Numbered from the stretch's first letter, positions 41,788 through 52,834 are shown. The stretch is 64,000 nucleotides of DNA from Amorphophallus konjac (GCA_022559845.1 CM040128.1:75331247-75395246), one strand, 5' to 3'. Numbers and translations are program-made. The notes: generated by a model not told the origin, from the sequence alone.

Positions 41788-44700
41788 CTGCCCACATGAA
41801 ATACGGTTAGCCACCCATCGCCGGGAATAAATTACGTAAGGACGAGAAGTGGGAAAAGCCATAAAACCCTGTTTACCTCGGCCACCGTGAGGACGCGGTC
41901 AGCGGGCGCGATCTCTCCTTCCTCCAGAGGCTCGGCCGCCGCCTCGGAAACACTTGAAGCCCCTGCAGCCGACTCTTGATCAAGAGCCTCGAATAGAAGG
42001 GCTAGTTTGCCTGAGCTCACATCGACCCCCACCTGACGGTCGATCGGCGCAACTGGGGCACCCTCTTCCATAGCCTCCAGCAAGTCGAGCCCCTGAAACC
42101 CGGAATTGACAAGAAAAGGTCATTAGATAACCAAGAAGGAGAGGAAGGAGCCGGCCCGAGCAAGCTCACACTTACAGCGGTCTTCCCCACAAAGCTCGGG
42201 GAGCCAGCAAGTAAGGGGGCCCGAAGACCGGCTCGGGCGGCTCCGATGCCCCAGGCATGCCTTCGTCGGGAGCCGCTTCATCGGAGGAGTAATCGTAGTC
42301 TACCTCTTCGCCCGACGATGACTCGACCGCCGCAGGCTCTCCCCTTGCCGACAAAGGGGCCTCCACCTCGAGCTCAATGGCTGGGGCACCCTCCCTTGGG
42401 CTAGATGAGGCCGGTACGCCGGATTTCGGCCTCCTCCTCACATATAGAAGCGTCGTCGGGAGTTGCACGCGGGGCCCAAATAGTCCAGCGACTGCCTCTG
42501 CTGTGCCTGTCACGAAGAAGAAAAGGGTGGATTACATCAAATCCAGTCGGCTCTCCAAGAACAAATAAGTCGTTCAGGCCGACTAAAGACAAATACCCTC
42601 TTCGGCCCCTACAGCCCGGGATGACCCGTGGGCTTCCTCGACGGGCAGAGCCTTCTCGGGAGTTGCAGCCCTGCCCTCGCCCGGGACTGACACGGGCGCC
42701 GGTTCCTTTGCGCCGCCCGCAGAGAAGAAACGCATCGTCGCCATACGCGAGTGCGAGGCCAACCCAGGAGGCAAATCGATCACGGACGACGCAGGCAGCC
42801 GATGAACCTCACCAGCCTCGTAACTCGGCCCGGTCTGGGTAGCTTCAAATTCCTCAAAAGACAGGATAGGGGCCACCGGAGGGGCTACCGTCGGAGCCAG
42901 GAATTCCTCAGCCCGCCTCCGCTTTGCCGCTTGTGGCCCGGCCACCTTGGCAGCAGCCAACGCCTCCTTAACAGGCGACTTTGCTATGGCCGCGGCTTCA
43001 CCCAAGTCAGGCCCGGGCACAGGAACAGGCTCCCCCGCGTGAGGAACAGGCGTGGGCACGGGCTTTTCCACAGGGGCTAAGACAAAAGAAATATTCAAGT
43101 GTCAGGGATCTGCTCCGGGATGAAAATAAAAAAAAGGGGAGACTTAAAGAGCACAGCGATGGTCGAAGGTACTGACCGGCAGGTTGGCTGGGCTCGGGTT
43201 GGGCAGCCTCGAATTCCTCAAAAGAGGGGACCCGTGGCACCGAAGGAACGACGGTCGGGGCCTTGGCTGCCTCTGTTTTTCTCCGCTTCGTGTCCCGCTG
43301 CTTGGCCACCTTAGCGGCGTCCACTGCTTTCTTCACGGGAGATTTTGCCCGGGGCCTCTTCGCTGCCTTGGGCAGAGGAGCCGCAGTCGGGGCCAGTGGC
43401 GCGGCTTCAAAATATGCGGGCTTTTGCACAAGCCGAAGGAGATTCCGGTACGTGGCCATTTGCGCGCTGTCGGGGTGGTCTGTCAGAAAGAAAAAGAGAA
43501 AGAACAGACACGCACTCATGATTAGCATCCAACTGTCTGCAAAGGCCGCAATGATAAGAGACGAAGACAAAGGAAGAAAAAAGAGATCAAGTACCGTGAG
43601 GGCCGCTCTTTATCCCGACGCGCCGCCTCTCGAACGAGCCAGCACACATCCTCGATCTTCTGGCACCGATCCGTAAGACTGGCCAGATCCGCGTGTTTCT
43701 TCATGGAAAGGTGGCAGAAGAGGCTGAAGTGGTCTATGCCCCACCCGTCAGCGTAATAGTACAGGATGTGCAGGCGTTTGCCCAGGACGGAGGCCCTCTG
43801 ATCTTCGATCGTCAGTCCGTTCACCCGGAGAAGGACATATAGCCATGTGGTGTCCTTATAGTTCTCGGGCTTCCTCTCCTCCCGCCTCATGAAAGTGCGG
43901 TATGGGCAAAGCGTATCTCTCTCCGGACGTCAGCTCTTGGTGGGAGTCCCCTCTTCCTCTATGGGGAATGGATAATTGATGAGGTCCAGGCGGTCGCTCC
44001 CTACCCGGCACAGATCCCTCAGCGTCTTCTGATAGCTGTCCTTCGCCACTGGAGGCAGCTCCACTTTCGGCGTCGGCCTCCTATCCTGGGCTTCCCGACG
44101 AGCTATCATATATGCCGCCACCTCCTTCTCCTGCCTGTTCTTGAGCCGAAGAAGATGATCTGGCTCAATGTCAAGTACTGGCACCGGTTGCCGGCTAAGG
44201 AATCTCCTTTCGGCGCCATCCCAACAATCGGTTTTGTGCAACCGATAGAAGGCCGTCCGGGCATTCCACCACTTGATATAGTCTTCGGTCACTCGGGGCA
44301 CGCGACCCGGGGCTGGCACCCTGAAGGAGGCAGAGTCCGCCCGGTGGAAGAAGTCCCACCAGCTTTTAGCGTGCTCGGCAACTGAACCTCCCCGGATATT
44401 TCGCGAGGGCAAGCCGAATTGTGAATGATAGGCGGGGATATGCTGGTCATATCCGAAGTTCCGGCCAAATCGAAAGGGGTAATACGGCTCCAGCAGTACA
44501 TTATCCCCCTTTCTGAACACCAATACGCTAGGACGAATGGATACCGCCCAGTCCCTCAGCTCCGGTTCCAGCAGCGGGCGGACCACGTTCTCCTGGCTGA
44601 TAGGGTGAACGTACCTCTCCACCTGGTCATCCTTGCACTCCCTCTTATTATTCACAAGGGGGCTTGAATGTGTGGCCAGCGTCCAGAAATGAATGGTACC

Positions 44701-46344
44701 GACTGCATCCCGGGGAACCGTGGTCAACCGGCCCCGAATATCATACATCCGCATGGAAGTAGAAGCCGGCTCTGCACTCGCAAACTCCAGCATCCTCGGT
44801 ACCAGCCCCCAATCCTGAAGGACTCGCGGGGCAAACTCCGGAAACAGTGAACAAACCCACGCGTTGAAGAAATGCAGTGGGCACACGTACCGGGCCTGCC
44901 TCGAGAACTGGTGCGTGCTGATGTCTCCCAGGGCCTTATAAATCAAACAGAGCGCCGCCGGGCACAGAGAAAGTTTGACACCCCACGCCATCTGGCACGC
45001 CGGGTAGATGGCATCTGGCCGGATCACTGTCTCGTCCCCGTACGGCATGGCAAATGAGCACAGCCAGTACGTCAGATAGGCGGCACAGTGAGTCTGTGGG
45101 TCGACCCCCATCGGATTGGCCCCGCTCCGACGTCCCCTGGAGGGGATCTTCACATCATGCTTGGGCTTCGCACGCTTCTTGCGAGCAACGGCGGTGCCAA
45201 CGCAGGGAAAATCTTCATACTGCTTCAGCCCATCGTAGAAATATTCCAGCCATACTGCCATACGCACCCGTTTTCTGTCCCCACGGGTGGGCTGCTTCCC
45301 CTTGTGCGACAACTGGTACAGCTCCCGGTACGCCTTCATCAGGTACCGATATGAATACCCCAGAGAATAATAGCTGTCCCCGTTAGTCTCATCCTTGATC
45401 AAATCCGGGAGGCATACTTCTTCATAAGGCTCCCCGTCAATGGGCAAGCCGCTCAGCTGGCTTAGGCTCCACAAATCAAGTGAAGTCTCTCCCTCCGCCG
45501 TGTAAAAGGTATTGGTCTCCGCACTAAATACTTCTATCATGCCGCAACAGAGACCCTTGGAGATGGGGTAACCATACCGGGAGGCGTACACGCTGTGGTA
45601 GATGCCAACCCGGACCAGCAATGGGGCGTAGTTGAACAGTACATATTCAGTGAACTCCACCGCCCCTTCTCGAAAACTGTGGGCGTCTTGAAGCTTCAGC
45701 TCCCCGAACCAGCCCAGTGATAGTTCGTACTTGAACCTGTTGGCCAAACAGTCCAATATGAACGGCTCCTCCCTATAACCCCATTTTAGGGGAGCCAAGA
45801 ATAAGCCAAATCGGGGCGACTCGCCATGCACCTTCCCCGCAGACATGTCCCACCTTGCTGGCGTGAATTGAGGGGCTCGCACCAATTTATCTTCAGCCGG
45901 CAGCACCCCTTCGATCCCCAGGACCGGCTTCCATTCCCGGGCTTCTCCCACCAGATACATCGGAATGCTCCTGGGGACGCTGTATAGCAGACTGTCTCGG
46001 GCATGCAGGATCGCCCGCTCGGCCGCCTTTATGACGCGATAATCTCGCCCCTCTCGAGAGCGCAAATGCTTCAGAAATCGAACGAGGTGCCTATCCTTCG
46101 AGAAATCCTTCCTGTATTCTTCGGTGGCCCGATCGAATGTGAAGCCGCTTTCAACCCTGACGAGTCTGCGGACGTCCATGCTTTCACGGTCGGACCCCGA
46201 TGACTCAGCCAAGGCGGCAATCTCCGCGTGCTCTCGGTCTAGGTCCTCTACATTGAGCCATGTGACTGCCGGCACTGCACCCCGCGGAATGAGGTCGGCA
46301 CCGACAGCGGCAGCAGGGGCAGAAGAACCACTTGGAGCAGCCAT
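40597..46344 (-). CDS. Antisense six-exon gene in B, plant-mobile-domain-like protein with coiled coil
   Basis: Proposed exons: 46344-43595, 43466-43177, 43076-42597, 42506-42176, 42092-41877, 41787-40597, with GT-AG introns of 128, 100, 90, 83 and 89 bp. Reading phase is kept at junctions 1/2 (using the AG at 43468-43467), 2/3, 3/4 and 5/6; junction 4/5 is off by one as I read it. The product is ~1,750 residues. Exon 1 (residues ~150-620) resembles the plant mobile domain (TSLDLWSLSQLSGLPIDGEP; FGLFLAPLKWGYREEP). Exons 2 and 3 encode a repeated module (KSPVK..AKVA..KRR..SFEEFEA). Exon 6 ends in a coiled coil. Two stops interrupt it: TGA 43932-43930 and TAG 41070-41068, each one transition from a sense codon. 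The domain name is my reading, not a search result. Confidence 0.7.
41877..42092 (-). CDS. Antisense gene exon 5
   Basis: Acceptor CGGGTTTCAG before 42092; donor GTAAAC at 41876. It encodes an acidic segment (AAEPLEEGEIAPADRVLTVA). The junction with exon 4 is one base out of phase, so either a one-base change or a different splice site is involved. Confidence 0.5.
42176..42506 (-). CDS. Antisense gene exon 4
   Basis: Acceptor TTCGTGACAG before 42506; donor GTAAGT at 42175, a strong plant donor. Acidic and serine-rich (ESSSGEEVDYDYSSDEAAPD). No domain recognised. Confidence 0.5.
42597..43076 (-). CDS. Antisense gene exon 3 (repeat of exon 2 module)
   Basis: Acceptor TTTTGTCTTAG before 43076, donor GTATTT at 42596. 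KSPVKEALAAAKVAGPQAAK and ILSFEEFEATQTGPS match exon 2 in order and spacing, so the two exons probably arose by duplication. Phase joins cleanly on both sides. Confidence 0.55.
43177..43466 (-). CDS. Antisense gene exon 2
   Basis: Bounded by an AG at 43468-43467 and a GT at 43176-43175. A better-looking acceptor (TTTCTGACAG, AG at 43481-43480) lies 13 nt earlier but breaks phase. It encodes a basic linker, KSPVKKAVDAAKVAKQRDTK and VPSFEEFEAAQPEPS, repeated in exon 3. Confidence 0.55.
43595..46344 (-). CDS. Antisense gene exon 1 (PMD-like domain)
   Basis: ATG at 46344-46342; 803 codons to the TGA at 43932-43930, then the same frame stays open to the donor at 43594-43593 (RPERDTLCPYRTFM and on to LVREAARRDKER). 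The TGA reads CGA in the likely ancestor. The region GWGIDHFSLFCHLSMKKHAD lies after the stop. Codon use is GC-rich like the sense pol gene. Retained openness over 2.7 kb on the strand opposite to the retrotransposon genes argues for selection on protein until recently. Confidence 0.75.
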
Positions 46345-47460
46345 TTATCTACAAAGATGTACAAATAGAAGATCAGAATAAGCCACATTCAAGAGGAAAA
46401 TGAAAGACTGTAAAAAGGGGGGGGGCTTTGCTACAAGTCAAATGAACAAAATATTGCCAATTTCTGACGAAATTTCGGCAGAGTTTCCCCTAGGCCAGAG
46501 GCGTAAGGGGAAACACGGGTGCGCGTCCACAAGGAGTGACGGCCCCAACAAAGCATGGTGGGCCCCGAGAGGCAACACCAGAAGTCCACCGGTCGAAGGA
46601 GTCCTCTTCCTTAGCTAAAAATCCCCCTTGGCCCCTTGGCAGGTACAACTCTCCCCAAAAGGCCCTCGCCGGCACAGCCCCTTGGTGCTTCCCCGGCACG
46701 CTCAGCTTCTGCTCACCGGCACACACCGCGGGTGCCTTCCCCGGCACACCCGCCCAAGCCTTCACCGGCACGCTCCCGAGCGCTACACCCCGTGGTCGCC
46801 TTCATCGGCACACTGCAAGCTGCCTTCCCCGGCACGCCCACAACGGCCTTCCCCGGCACGCTCCTGGATACTCTCGCCGGCACGCCCAAGAGGCCTTCTC
46901 CGGCACGCTTTGAAGCATCTTCGCCGACACACTCCACAGACGGCCTCCTCGCACGCCCATCAGCTCTCTCGCCGACACACCCTGCAGCACCTTCCCCGAT
47001 CCACCAATGGCGGCCCTCCCGGCACGCTCCGATGCCCACTGCCCGGCACGCCCTCAGGCTCACGCACCGGCGGTGGCTCATGATACCAGAGGCAAAGGGG
47101 GAGAGGGGAAAGGAAGAGAGGCCGAGGGAAAAAGAAGAAGGAGAAAGAAGAAGCAGAGAAGCCCTAGGGCTCCACCGCCCGCCGAGGATGAAAATGGAGA
47201 AGGGAGGGGGGGATGAAAAGCGGAAGAGAAAAGAAGGGAGGCCGAGGGAGGAAGAAGGAGGAAGAGAAAAGAGGCGGGGGGGCTTCCACGCGGTGATGCC
47301 CTCACCGGACCGACGACGACGGCGACGGCGACGGCGGCCCTCGGCAACGGCGACGGAGAAGAAGGGGAGGGGGTTTCGCCCGTCGAAGAGAGAAAGAGAG
47401 AGGGAAGAGAGTTCAAAAGAGAGGGGGGGAACGGTAACCGCCCCACCCCCCTTTTATACA
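46345..47460 (-). promoter_or_regulatory. LTR-like leader and promoter of the antisense gene
   Basis: On the minus strand a TATA box (TATAAAAG, 47458-47451) is followed by a pyrimidine-rich tract, a GGCACGCC/CCGGCACGC cluster (46660-47075, about 15 copies) and the block GGGGAAACTCTGCCGAAATT (46490-46469), ending 125 bp before the ATG. Order and content mirror the Tat LTRs here (TATA, cluster, conserved block), although the sequence is not close to any of them. Confidence 0.5.
46660..47075. repeat. CCGGCACGC cluster in the antisense leader
   Basis: CCTTCCCCGGCACGCCC-type words recur every 20-35 bp. They resemble the GGCACGCC clusters of the B LTR but with different spacers. Confidence 0.65.
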
Positions 47461-47753
47461 AAAAAAAGGGAGATAAAAAAAAGAGAAAAGGGGAAGAGAA
47501 ATAAAGGGAGTCGAGAGGGGTAAACAAAAGGGGGGGGAGGAGATAAAAAAAGAAGAAGAAGAAGAAAGGGAAGAGGGGAGAAAAGAAGGAAGAAAAGAAA
47601 AGAGAAGAGAGAAAGAATAAAAAAAAAGAAGAGAAAACAGGGGGAGAATAAAAAAAAAGAGAAGAGAAAAAGGGGGGGAGAGGAGAATAAAAGAAGAAAA
47701 AGGGGGTAAAAAGAAAAAAAAAGGGAAACAAAAAAAACTCTACCAAATAAATA

Positions 47754-47803
<50 letters not shown>

Positions 47804-47860
47804 TACATATACATCCACTTATATATATATACCTACGTACGCATAAGTAAGGCACAAAAA
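47461..47860. repeat. Purine tract and AT microsatellite upstream of the antisense promoter
   Basis: 47461-47740 is almost pure A/G on the + strand; 47757-47797 is an (AT)n run. No coding region is supported; the Phe/Ser-rich frames are low complexity. Confidence 0.7.
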
Positions 47861-48018
47861 AATAAGATCCTCCCGGGGAAAACATTCCATCCCCACAAGC
47901 CGGGTCATACACACATCCGCACAAGCAAAACAACTTTACCCCTACACACGGCCACCTTTGCAATGGTGCCATTCCCATGCCAGCAAACAAGCCCGTCATT
48001 GGCACGTCACCTCATGCC

Positions 48019-48430
48019 TAGCCACCCGCATCACACAATATTGCCATTACAGGCCTTACGCCTGGATCGGCAGAACCTCTATCCTTGCGTTGGCATTAGT
48101 CCCTTGCCAACGAATAAGTCCCTTTCCGGCGCAAGGCCCTGCGCCCTAGCCACCCGCATCACACAATATTGCCATTGCGGGCCTTACGCCTGGATCGGCA
48201 GAACCTCTATCCTTGCGTTGGCATTAGTCCCTTGCCAACGAATAAGTCCCTTTCCGGCGCAAGGCCCCGTGCCCTAGCCACCCACCCAGCACAATACGGC
48301 CATTATGGACCTTACGTCCGAATCGGCACAGATTCTCCCGTTGCGCTGGCATTCTGTTCTTGCCAACGAGTGAACCTTATCTTCCGGCGCAAGGCTTCGT
48401 GCCCTAGCCTACACTCGCATATCACCCAAT
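48019..48430. repeat. 128 bp tandem array in B
   Basis: TAGCCACCCGCATCACACAA or close variants begin units at 48019, 48147, 48275 and 48405 (the last partial and diverged). The first two intervals are exactly 128 bp. Confidence 0.85.
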
Positions 48431-49394
48431 TTAAAAAAAAAAGAAGGAAAGTAAAATGGGGTTAAAAATAGAGATACCTGTGGAACGCACTGAGTTTCGT
48501 GTGGTTCGGAAATATCGTGGGATATCGGTGTTCTTTTTATCGGTTTATCTAGTGCGAGGGCGTGCCAGTCACCTAGGTGACAATGTGTTCGGGCTTCGAG
48601 ACTGGAGTGGTCCGAAGCCCGGGGTGCGCTCCATCTGACTGATCAGACGATTGTGGATATCGGGTCGGGACTGGAGACCCGCCGCGCCATAAAGGCCGCG
48701 ACGTTAATTACATCCCCTCGGAGAGGGGAAGACCTCTGATTAATCGCCAAGAAAAGGGGTCAAATGACCTAGAGATCATTTTTCATTAAAGCATGTGAGT
48801 TGGGTTGACATGATTTAAACCCTCCGCATCGGTATGCAAAACGGTGTTCAGAACCATATAAATACTTGCCGCGAGTGCGGCGAATTTAATGAAGGTGCGG
48901 GATTAGATCCCGGTATATATATATATCAGTCACTAACAGACAATCCAGTATTCGGTCGAGAGTCCATATTCGAAGCATCGAAGGTAACAACAAAGACATT
49001 CGGATATCTGCCGTAGGTACGGCACGCTTCATGTGGGTGCGGGATCGGATCCCGGAAGAAGTGGGTCAAGCTGATGAACTATCGGCCCAAGAGGTGCACG
49101 GATCATGACCATGTCGGGGATCCCGAGGTCCACGTCCGATACCACGGGGCATCATTACTTTTCTCTTCACGCACAGTCCGGGGGAGCGGGTTGTTAAGTG
49201 TGAAGCCCAATCTCGGAAACGTGCGCCCTCGCATGCGGATCGACCTGCGCGGTCAGGTCGCGGGGTTTTGATTATAGTGGAGGGGAGACTTTTGATTAGT
49301 TTTCTATTAACTTGAATTGCATGTTTTCTTTTATTTTCTTGATCACCTTCTCTCTTCCAGGCATGCCGGATTAAGTGATATTGAAGGGGGGGGG

Positions 49395-49715
49395 GGGGCG
49401 CGCCGGTTAAGGATGTCACAAGGGGAAGGGCGTGCCGGTTTAAGGACACTACAAGGGGCTGAAGGGCGCGCCGGTTTAAGGGAGTTCAAGGGGGGGGGGG
49501 CGCCGGTTAAGGTCCAGGAAGGGGGCGCGCCGGTTTAAGGCTCAAATAGGAAGAGGTTCCACAGTATAGCGCGCCGGCTTAATGGGCTAGTACAAGGGGG
49601 CGTGCCGGATAGCTGCAAGGAAAAAAAAATAGGTTTTGAGTGTGGGGTTAAACCGGCGCGGGGGGGGGGGGTACCGCGCCGGATCAACCCGCGCCGGATT
49701 AGGGGGCGCCGGATT
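49395..49715. repeat. GGCGCGCCGGTTTAAG cluster in LTR S, downstream of promoter
   Basis: About nine copies of GCGCGCCGG, most followed by TTTAAG or TTAAG, at 25-45 bp spacing. The same extended word recurs at 51095-51380. Confidence 0.7.
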
Positions 49716-50647
49716 AAGCATTGTATAGCTTCTTTCAACCCGTTTGTGCTCTGTTTCTTCTTTCCTTCAACTGTAAGTTGATTTATTGATTGGTTTGTTC
49801 ATCTTATTGATGAATTATGTTTGTGGAAAGAAGATTTAAGTGTTTTAAGTGTTTGTTCAGGTGGATTAGCGTGGATGCTTAAGTGTTCATTCAGGGGGGT
49901 TCAGTTCACAGAGTTTTACTGTGTGTTGGATTAAAAAACTTAGTTCGTTCTTGAGTGTTCTATTTGTTCACTTGTTCTTGGCCCTGACGAAAATTGGGCA
50001 GCACCTCCCCTAGATCGGAAGGGTCTGGGGGAAAAGATGGGGCGCGTCATGCGGAGAGAACTCCGACGGCCCCGAAACATCCCGGTGTGTGCATAAGCAA
50101 CTGCACCAGTAAAGTTACCCCATTTGGGGCCGGAGATCCCGAGGGCTAGCCTACAAGGGAAACCGGTGACCCATGGGTTGTTGCGATCGTATCGACTCCC
50201 CCCCGTTCGGGGCCGGAGGTCCTGAGGGCCAGCCTACAAAGGAACTCCGACGAGCCGAGGGTTGCCGTGATCGCGTGGCTGAAGACCACGTGAGAGCCGA
50301 AGTCGACACAAGAACACGGTGGTAAAAAAAGAGAGAGCCACTATGGGCTGAGTATTGAGGGGGATTGAGGCATCAAGATCTCCCAAAGGGGAGTTTTCCT
50401 TTCATTTCACAACAGACCGAACTCCGCTTACATTGAAAGGGAATACGAAGACAAAGGTCTACATATGAAGATCACCAAAAAGAAATCAAAGGGGCAGAAG
50501 GAATTGCAAAGACAAAAGGGGGGAAGCGAGCTTTCTTCCCCTCACCTCTCCTTCTTTCTTTCACCCTCTTATCTCTCTTCACACTTCGGAGCAGGGCTTT
50601 GCCGCCAGTAGAGCGTCCCTCCTCTTTTGCTTCTTGCCTGGGGCTTG

Positions 50648-50656
50648 TATTTATAG
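50648..50656 (-). promoter_or_regulatory. TATA box of LTR S
   Basis: CTATAAATA on the minus strand, followed by a GA/CT-rich leader. Confidence 0.6.
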
Positions 50657-51094
50657 GGAGAGCAGGGAAGCAAGCTTCCCGTTTCTATGGCTTTTGTTCT
50701 GTTCGCAGTTGCCGTTGCTGACGTCGCTGGGGTCGCCGTGTCGAGTGCCGTTGTCATGGACGTCACCTCCGCCGCGGCTACGGTGTGATCGGGAGAGGGG
50801 CAGAGGCATGGCCTCCTCCTCTGCTGGCATATCCATCGCGAGACACGCGGCTTTCATCATTTGCAGGAGCATGGCCGGCCGCTCAACGGAATGAGCATTC
50901 GACGGTGTAGGGCTCGAGAACTTCCATTCACGGCATATGCTCGGTTGCCCGCCGGATCGAAGTGGGAGCTTTAACCATTTTGGGCTTGTTCGTCATCATG
51001 CCGTTCCCAGGAAACAGGGGACCGCATTGATGACGGGATGGCTTCACTGCATGCCGGATAAAGTCCTCAGAGAAAGGCTTGTTTCTAAACTAAG

Positions 51095-51380
51095 CGCGCC
51101 GTATTAGCACTCCAAGATGGGCGCGCCGGTTTAGTGCATTCAAAGGGGTGACCCTTCAACGGGAGCATGCCGTTTTAACATAAAGCAAGGGAGTTCACGG
51201 GGCACGCCGGACTAGCATCTTGTAAAGGGCGCGCCGGTTTAAGGCCCCCTTAGGGGCGCGCCGGTTTAAGGACCATATAAGGGCGCACCGGTTTAAGGCC
51301 CCCTTAGGGGCGCGCCGGTTTAAGGCTATTGGAAGGGGCGCGCCGGTTTAAAGACCATATAAGGGCACGCCGGTTTAGAC
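51095..51380. repeat. GGCGCGCCGGTTTAAG cluster in LTR S, upstream of promoter
   Basis: About nine copies, several with the extension GGTTTAAGGCCCCCTTAGGG. Copies with CA or TG in place of CG are present, as expected from CpG decay. Confidence 0.7.
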
Positions 51381-51819
51381 TTCATCTCGGCTTCGCGGCT
51401 ATTCGGATGGATGCTTATCCTCCTGTATTGCTTTAGTCGTAATGCACCGCCGTCGGGGTGTTTATTTCAGGGCCTCTACATCCCGATTTGGAACTTCGAG
51501 TGATCCCCGGCGCGTGCCGAACACGTGTTCGAATTCCCGAGTTTCTTTTGATTCAGCCTTTGGCAATGCCGACTGGAGAGCCGGGGCTGTCTCTTCAACA
51601 CGAGGGGATTCTTTGTCGGGTGACGGAGCACCGGGTAGGTATTCGTCCTGCTTGGAGGAGGCATAAGGTTTATTCAGCCTTTCCGTCTTCGACTCGCTCT
51701 CGAGTGCTGAGACGTGCATGTCGTATGATCATCATCATTTTTTTGACGTCCACAATACCCCGCCGGACTTTCCCCTACGTAGGGACAAGGGTAAAAATGG
51801 CAACAACCCGGCTGTGGCG

Positions 51820-51950
51820 AAAACCCGAAAGGGCGCCACAGGTAAAATTGGGTACCCCGCCACGTGAAAACCCGAAAGGGCGCGTGGGAAAAAGCAAGAG
51901 GGGGCCGATACCGGCGAAAACCCAAAAGGGCGCTTGTATCGGTAACGTGG
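51820..51950 (+). repeat. Short repeat CGAAAACCCGAAAGGGCGC in B
   Basis: GGCGAAAACCCGAAAGGGCG-type words occur three times at ~60 bp spacing. Each holds a small inverted repeat (ACCCGAAAGGG). Confidence 0.6.
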
Positions 51951-51999
51951 TATAAAAAAAAAGAGAAAGAAAGGACAAGAAGAGACAACAAACCGGGCC

Positions 52000-52785
52000 A
52001 GCTCCCGACACCCTATCGGTACTGGCGAAGAGATCAAGAGACAAAGAGATCAACAAACAAGGCCAGCTCCCGACGCCCAGTCGGCACTGGCGAAGGGACC
52101 AAGAGACCAAGAGATCAACAAATCAGGTCAGCTCCCGGTACCTCACCGGCACTGACGAAGAGACAAAGAGACAACAAATTGCTTCAGTTCCCGGCACCCC
52201 GTCGGCACTGATGAAGAGACCAGCATACTACCTCAGTTCCCGACACCCCGTCGGCACTGATGAAGAGACAACAAATTACTTCAGTCCCCGGCACCCCGTC
52301 GGCACTGACGAAGAGACCAAGAGACTAAGAAACCAGGTCAGTTCCCGACTCCCTGTCGGCATTGACGAAGAGACAAAGAGACCAACAAACCAGGTCAGTT
52401 CCCGACTCCCTGTCGGCACTGACAAAGAGACAAAGAGACCAACAAACCAGGTCAGCTCCCGACTCCCTGTCGGCACTGGCGAAGAGACCAAGAGATCAAC
52501 AAATCAGGTCAGCTCCCGGTACCCCGTCGGCACCGACGAAGAGACAAAGATACAATAGACTGCTTCAGTCCCCGACACCCCGTCGGCACTGATGAAGAGA
52601 CGAAGAGACCAGCATACTACCTCAGTTCCCGACACCCCGTCGGCACTGATGAAGAGACAACAAATTGCTTCAGTTCCTGGCACCCCGTCGGCATTGGCGA
52701 AGAGACGAATAGACCAAGGGACAAAGAGGCCAACAAACCAGCTCAGCTCCCGACGCCCCGTCGGCGTCAACAAAGAGAGAAGAGA
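52000..52785 (+). repeat. ~55 bp tandem array before the B 3' LTR
   Basis: About 14 imperfect units of 48-70 bp: CAGTTCCCGACACCCCGTCGG, then CACTGACGAAGAGACAAAGA, then a variable ACCAACAAACCAGGT. It lies just before the polypurine tract. Confidence 0.85.
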
Positions 52786-52834
52786 CGAAGACACCCGCGG
52801 GTATCGCCCGGCTCATCCTTCGCCTGCGATACCC

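Larger units (their letters stand above)
48479..51754 (-). mobile_element. Solo LTR S, Tat-type, minus strand
   Basis: On the minus strand it begins TGTGGACGTC at 51754 and ends GCGTTCCACA at 48479, 3,276 bp, flanked by ATACC (48474-48478 and 51755-51759). There is no internal region. It has a TATA box (50656-50648), the conserved block (50010-49989), GCGCGCCGGTTTAAGG clusters on both sides of the promoter (49395-49715 and 51095-51380), and a U5-like end (48558-48735) with a perfect GTCACCTAGGTGAC palindrome. A GATCGACCTGCGCGGTCAGG word links it to LTR X. Confidence 0.88.

Noticed and set aside
46636..47523. 295-codon Pro/Arg/Ser-rich + strand frame
   Set aside because: Follows the CCGGCACGC cluster and then a purine tract; opposite to the antisense gene leader and without any domain.
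47078..47818. Minus-strand Phe/Ser-rich frame upstream of the antisense gene
   Set aside because: Low-complexity complement of a purine tract and AT microsatellite; more likely promoter and leader.
51458..51955. 165-codon frame at the right edge of LTR S
   Set aside because: Crosses the LTR/B boundary at 51754, so it cannot be an old gene; no domain seen.
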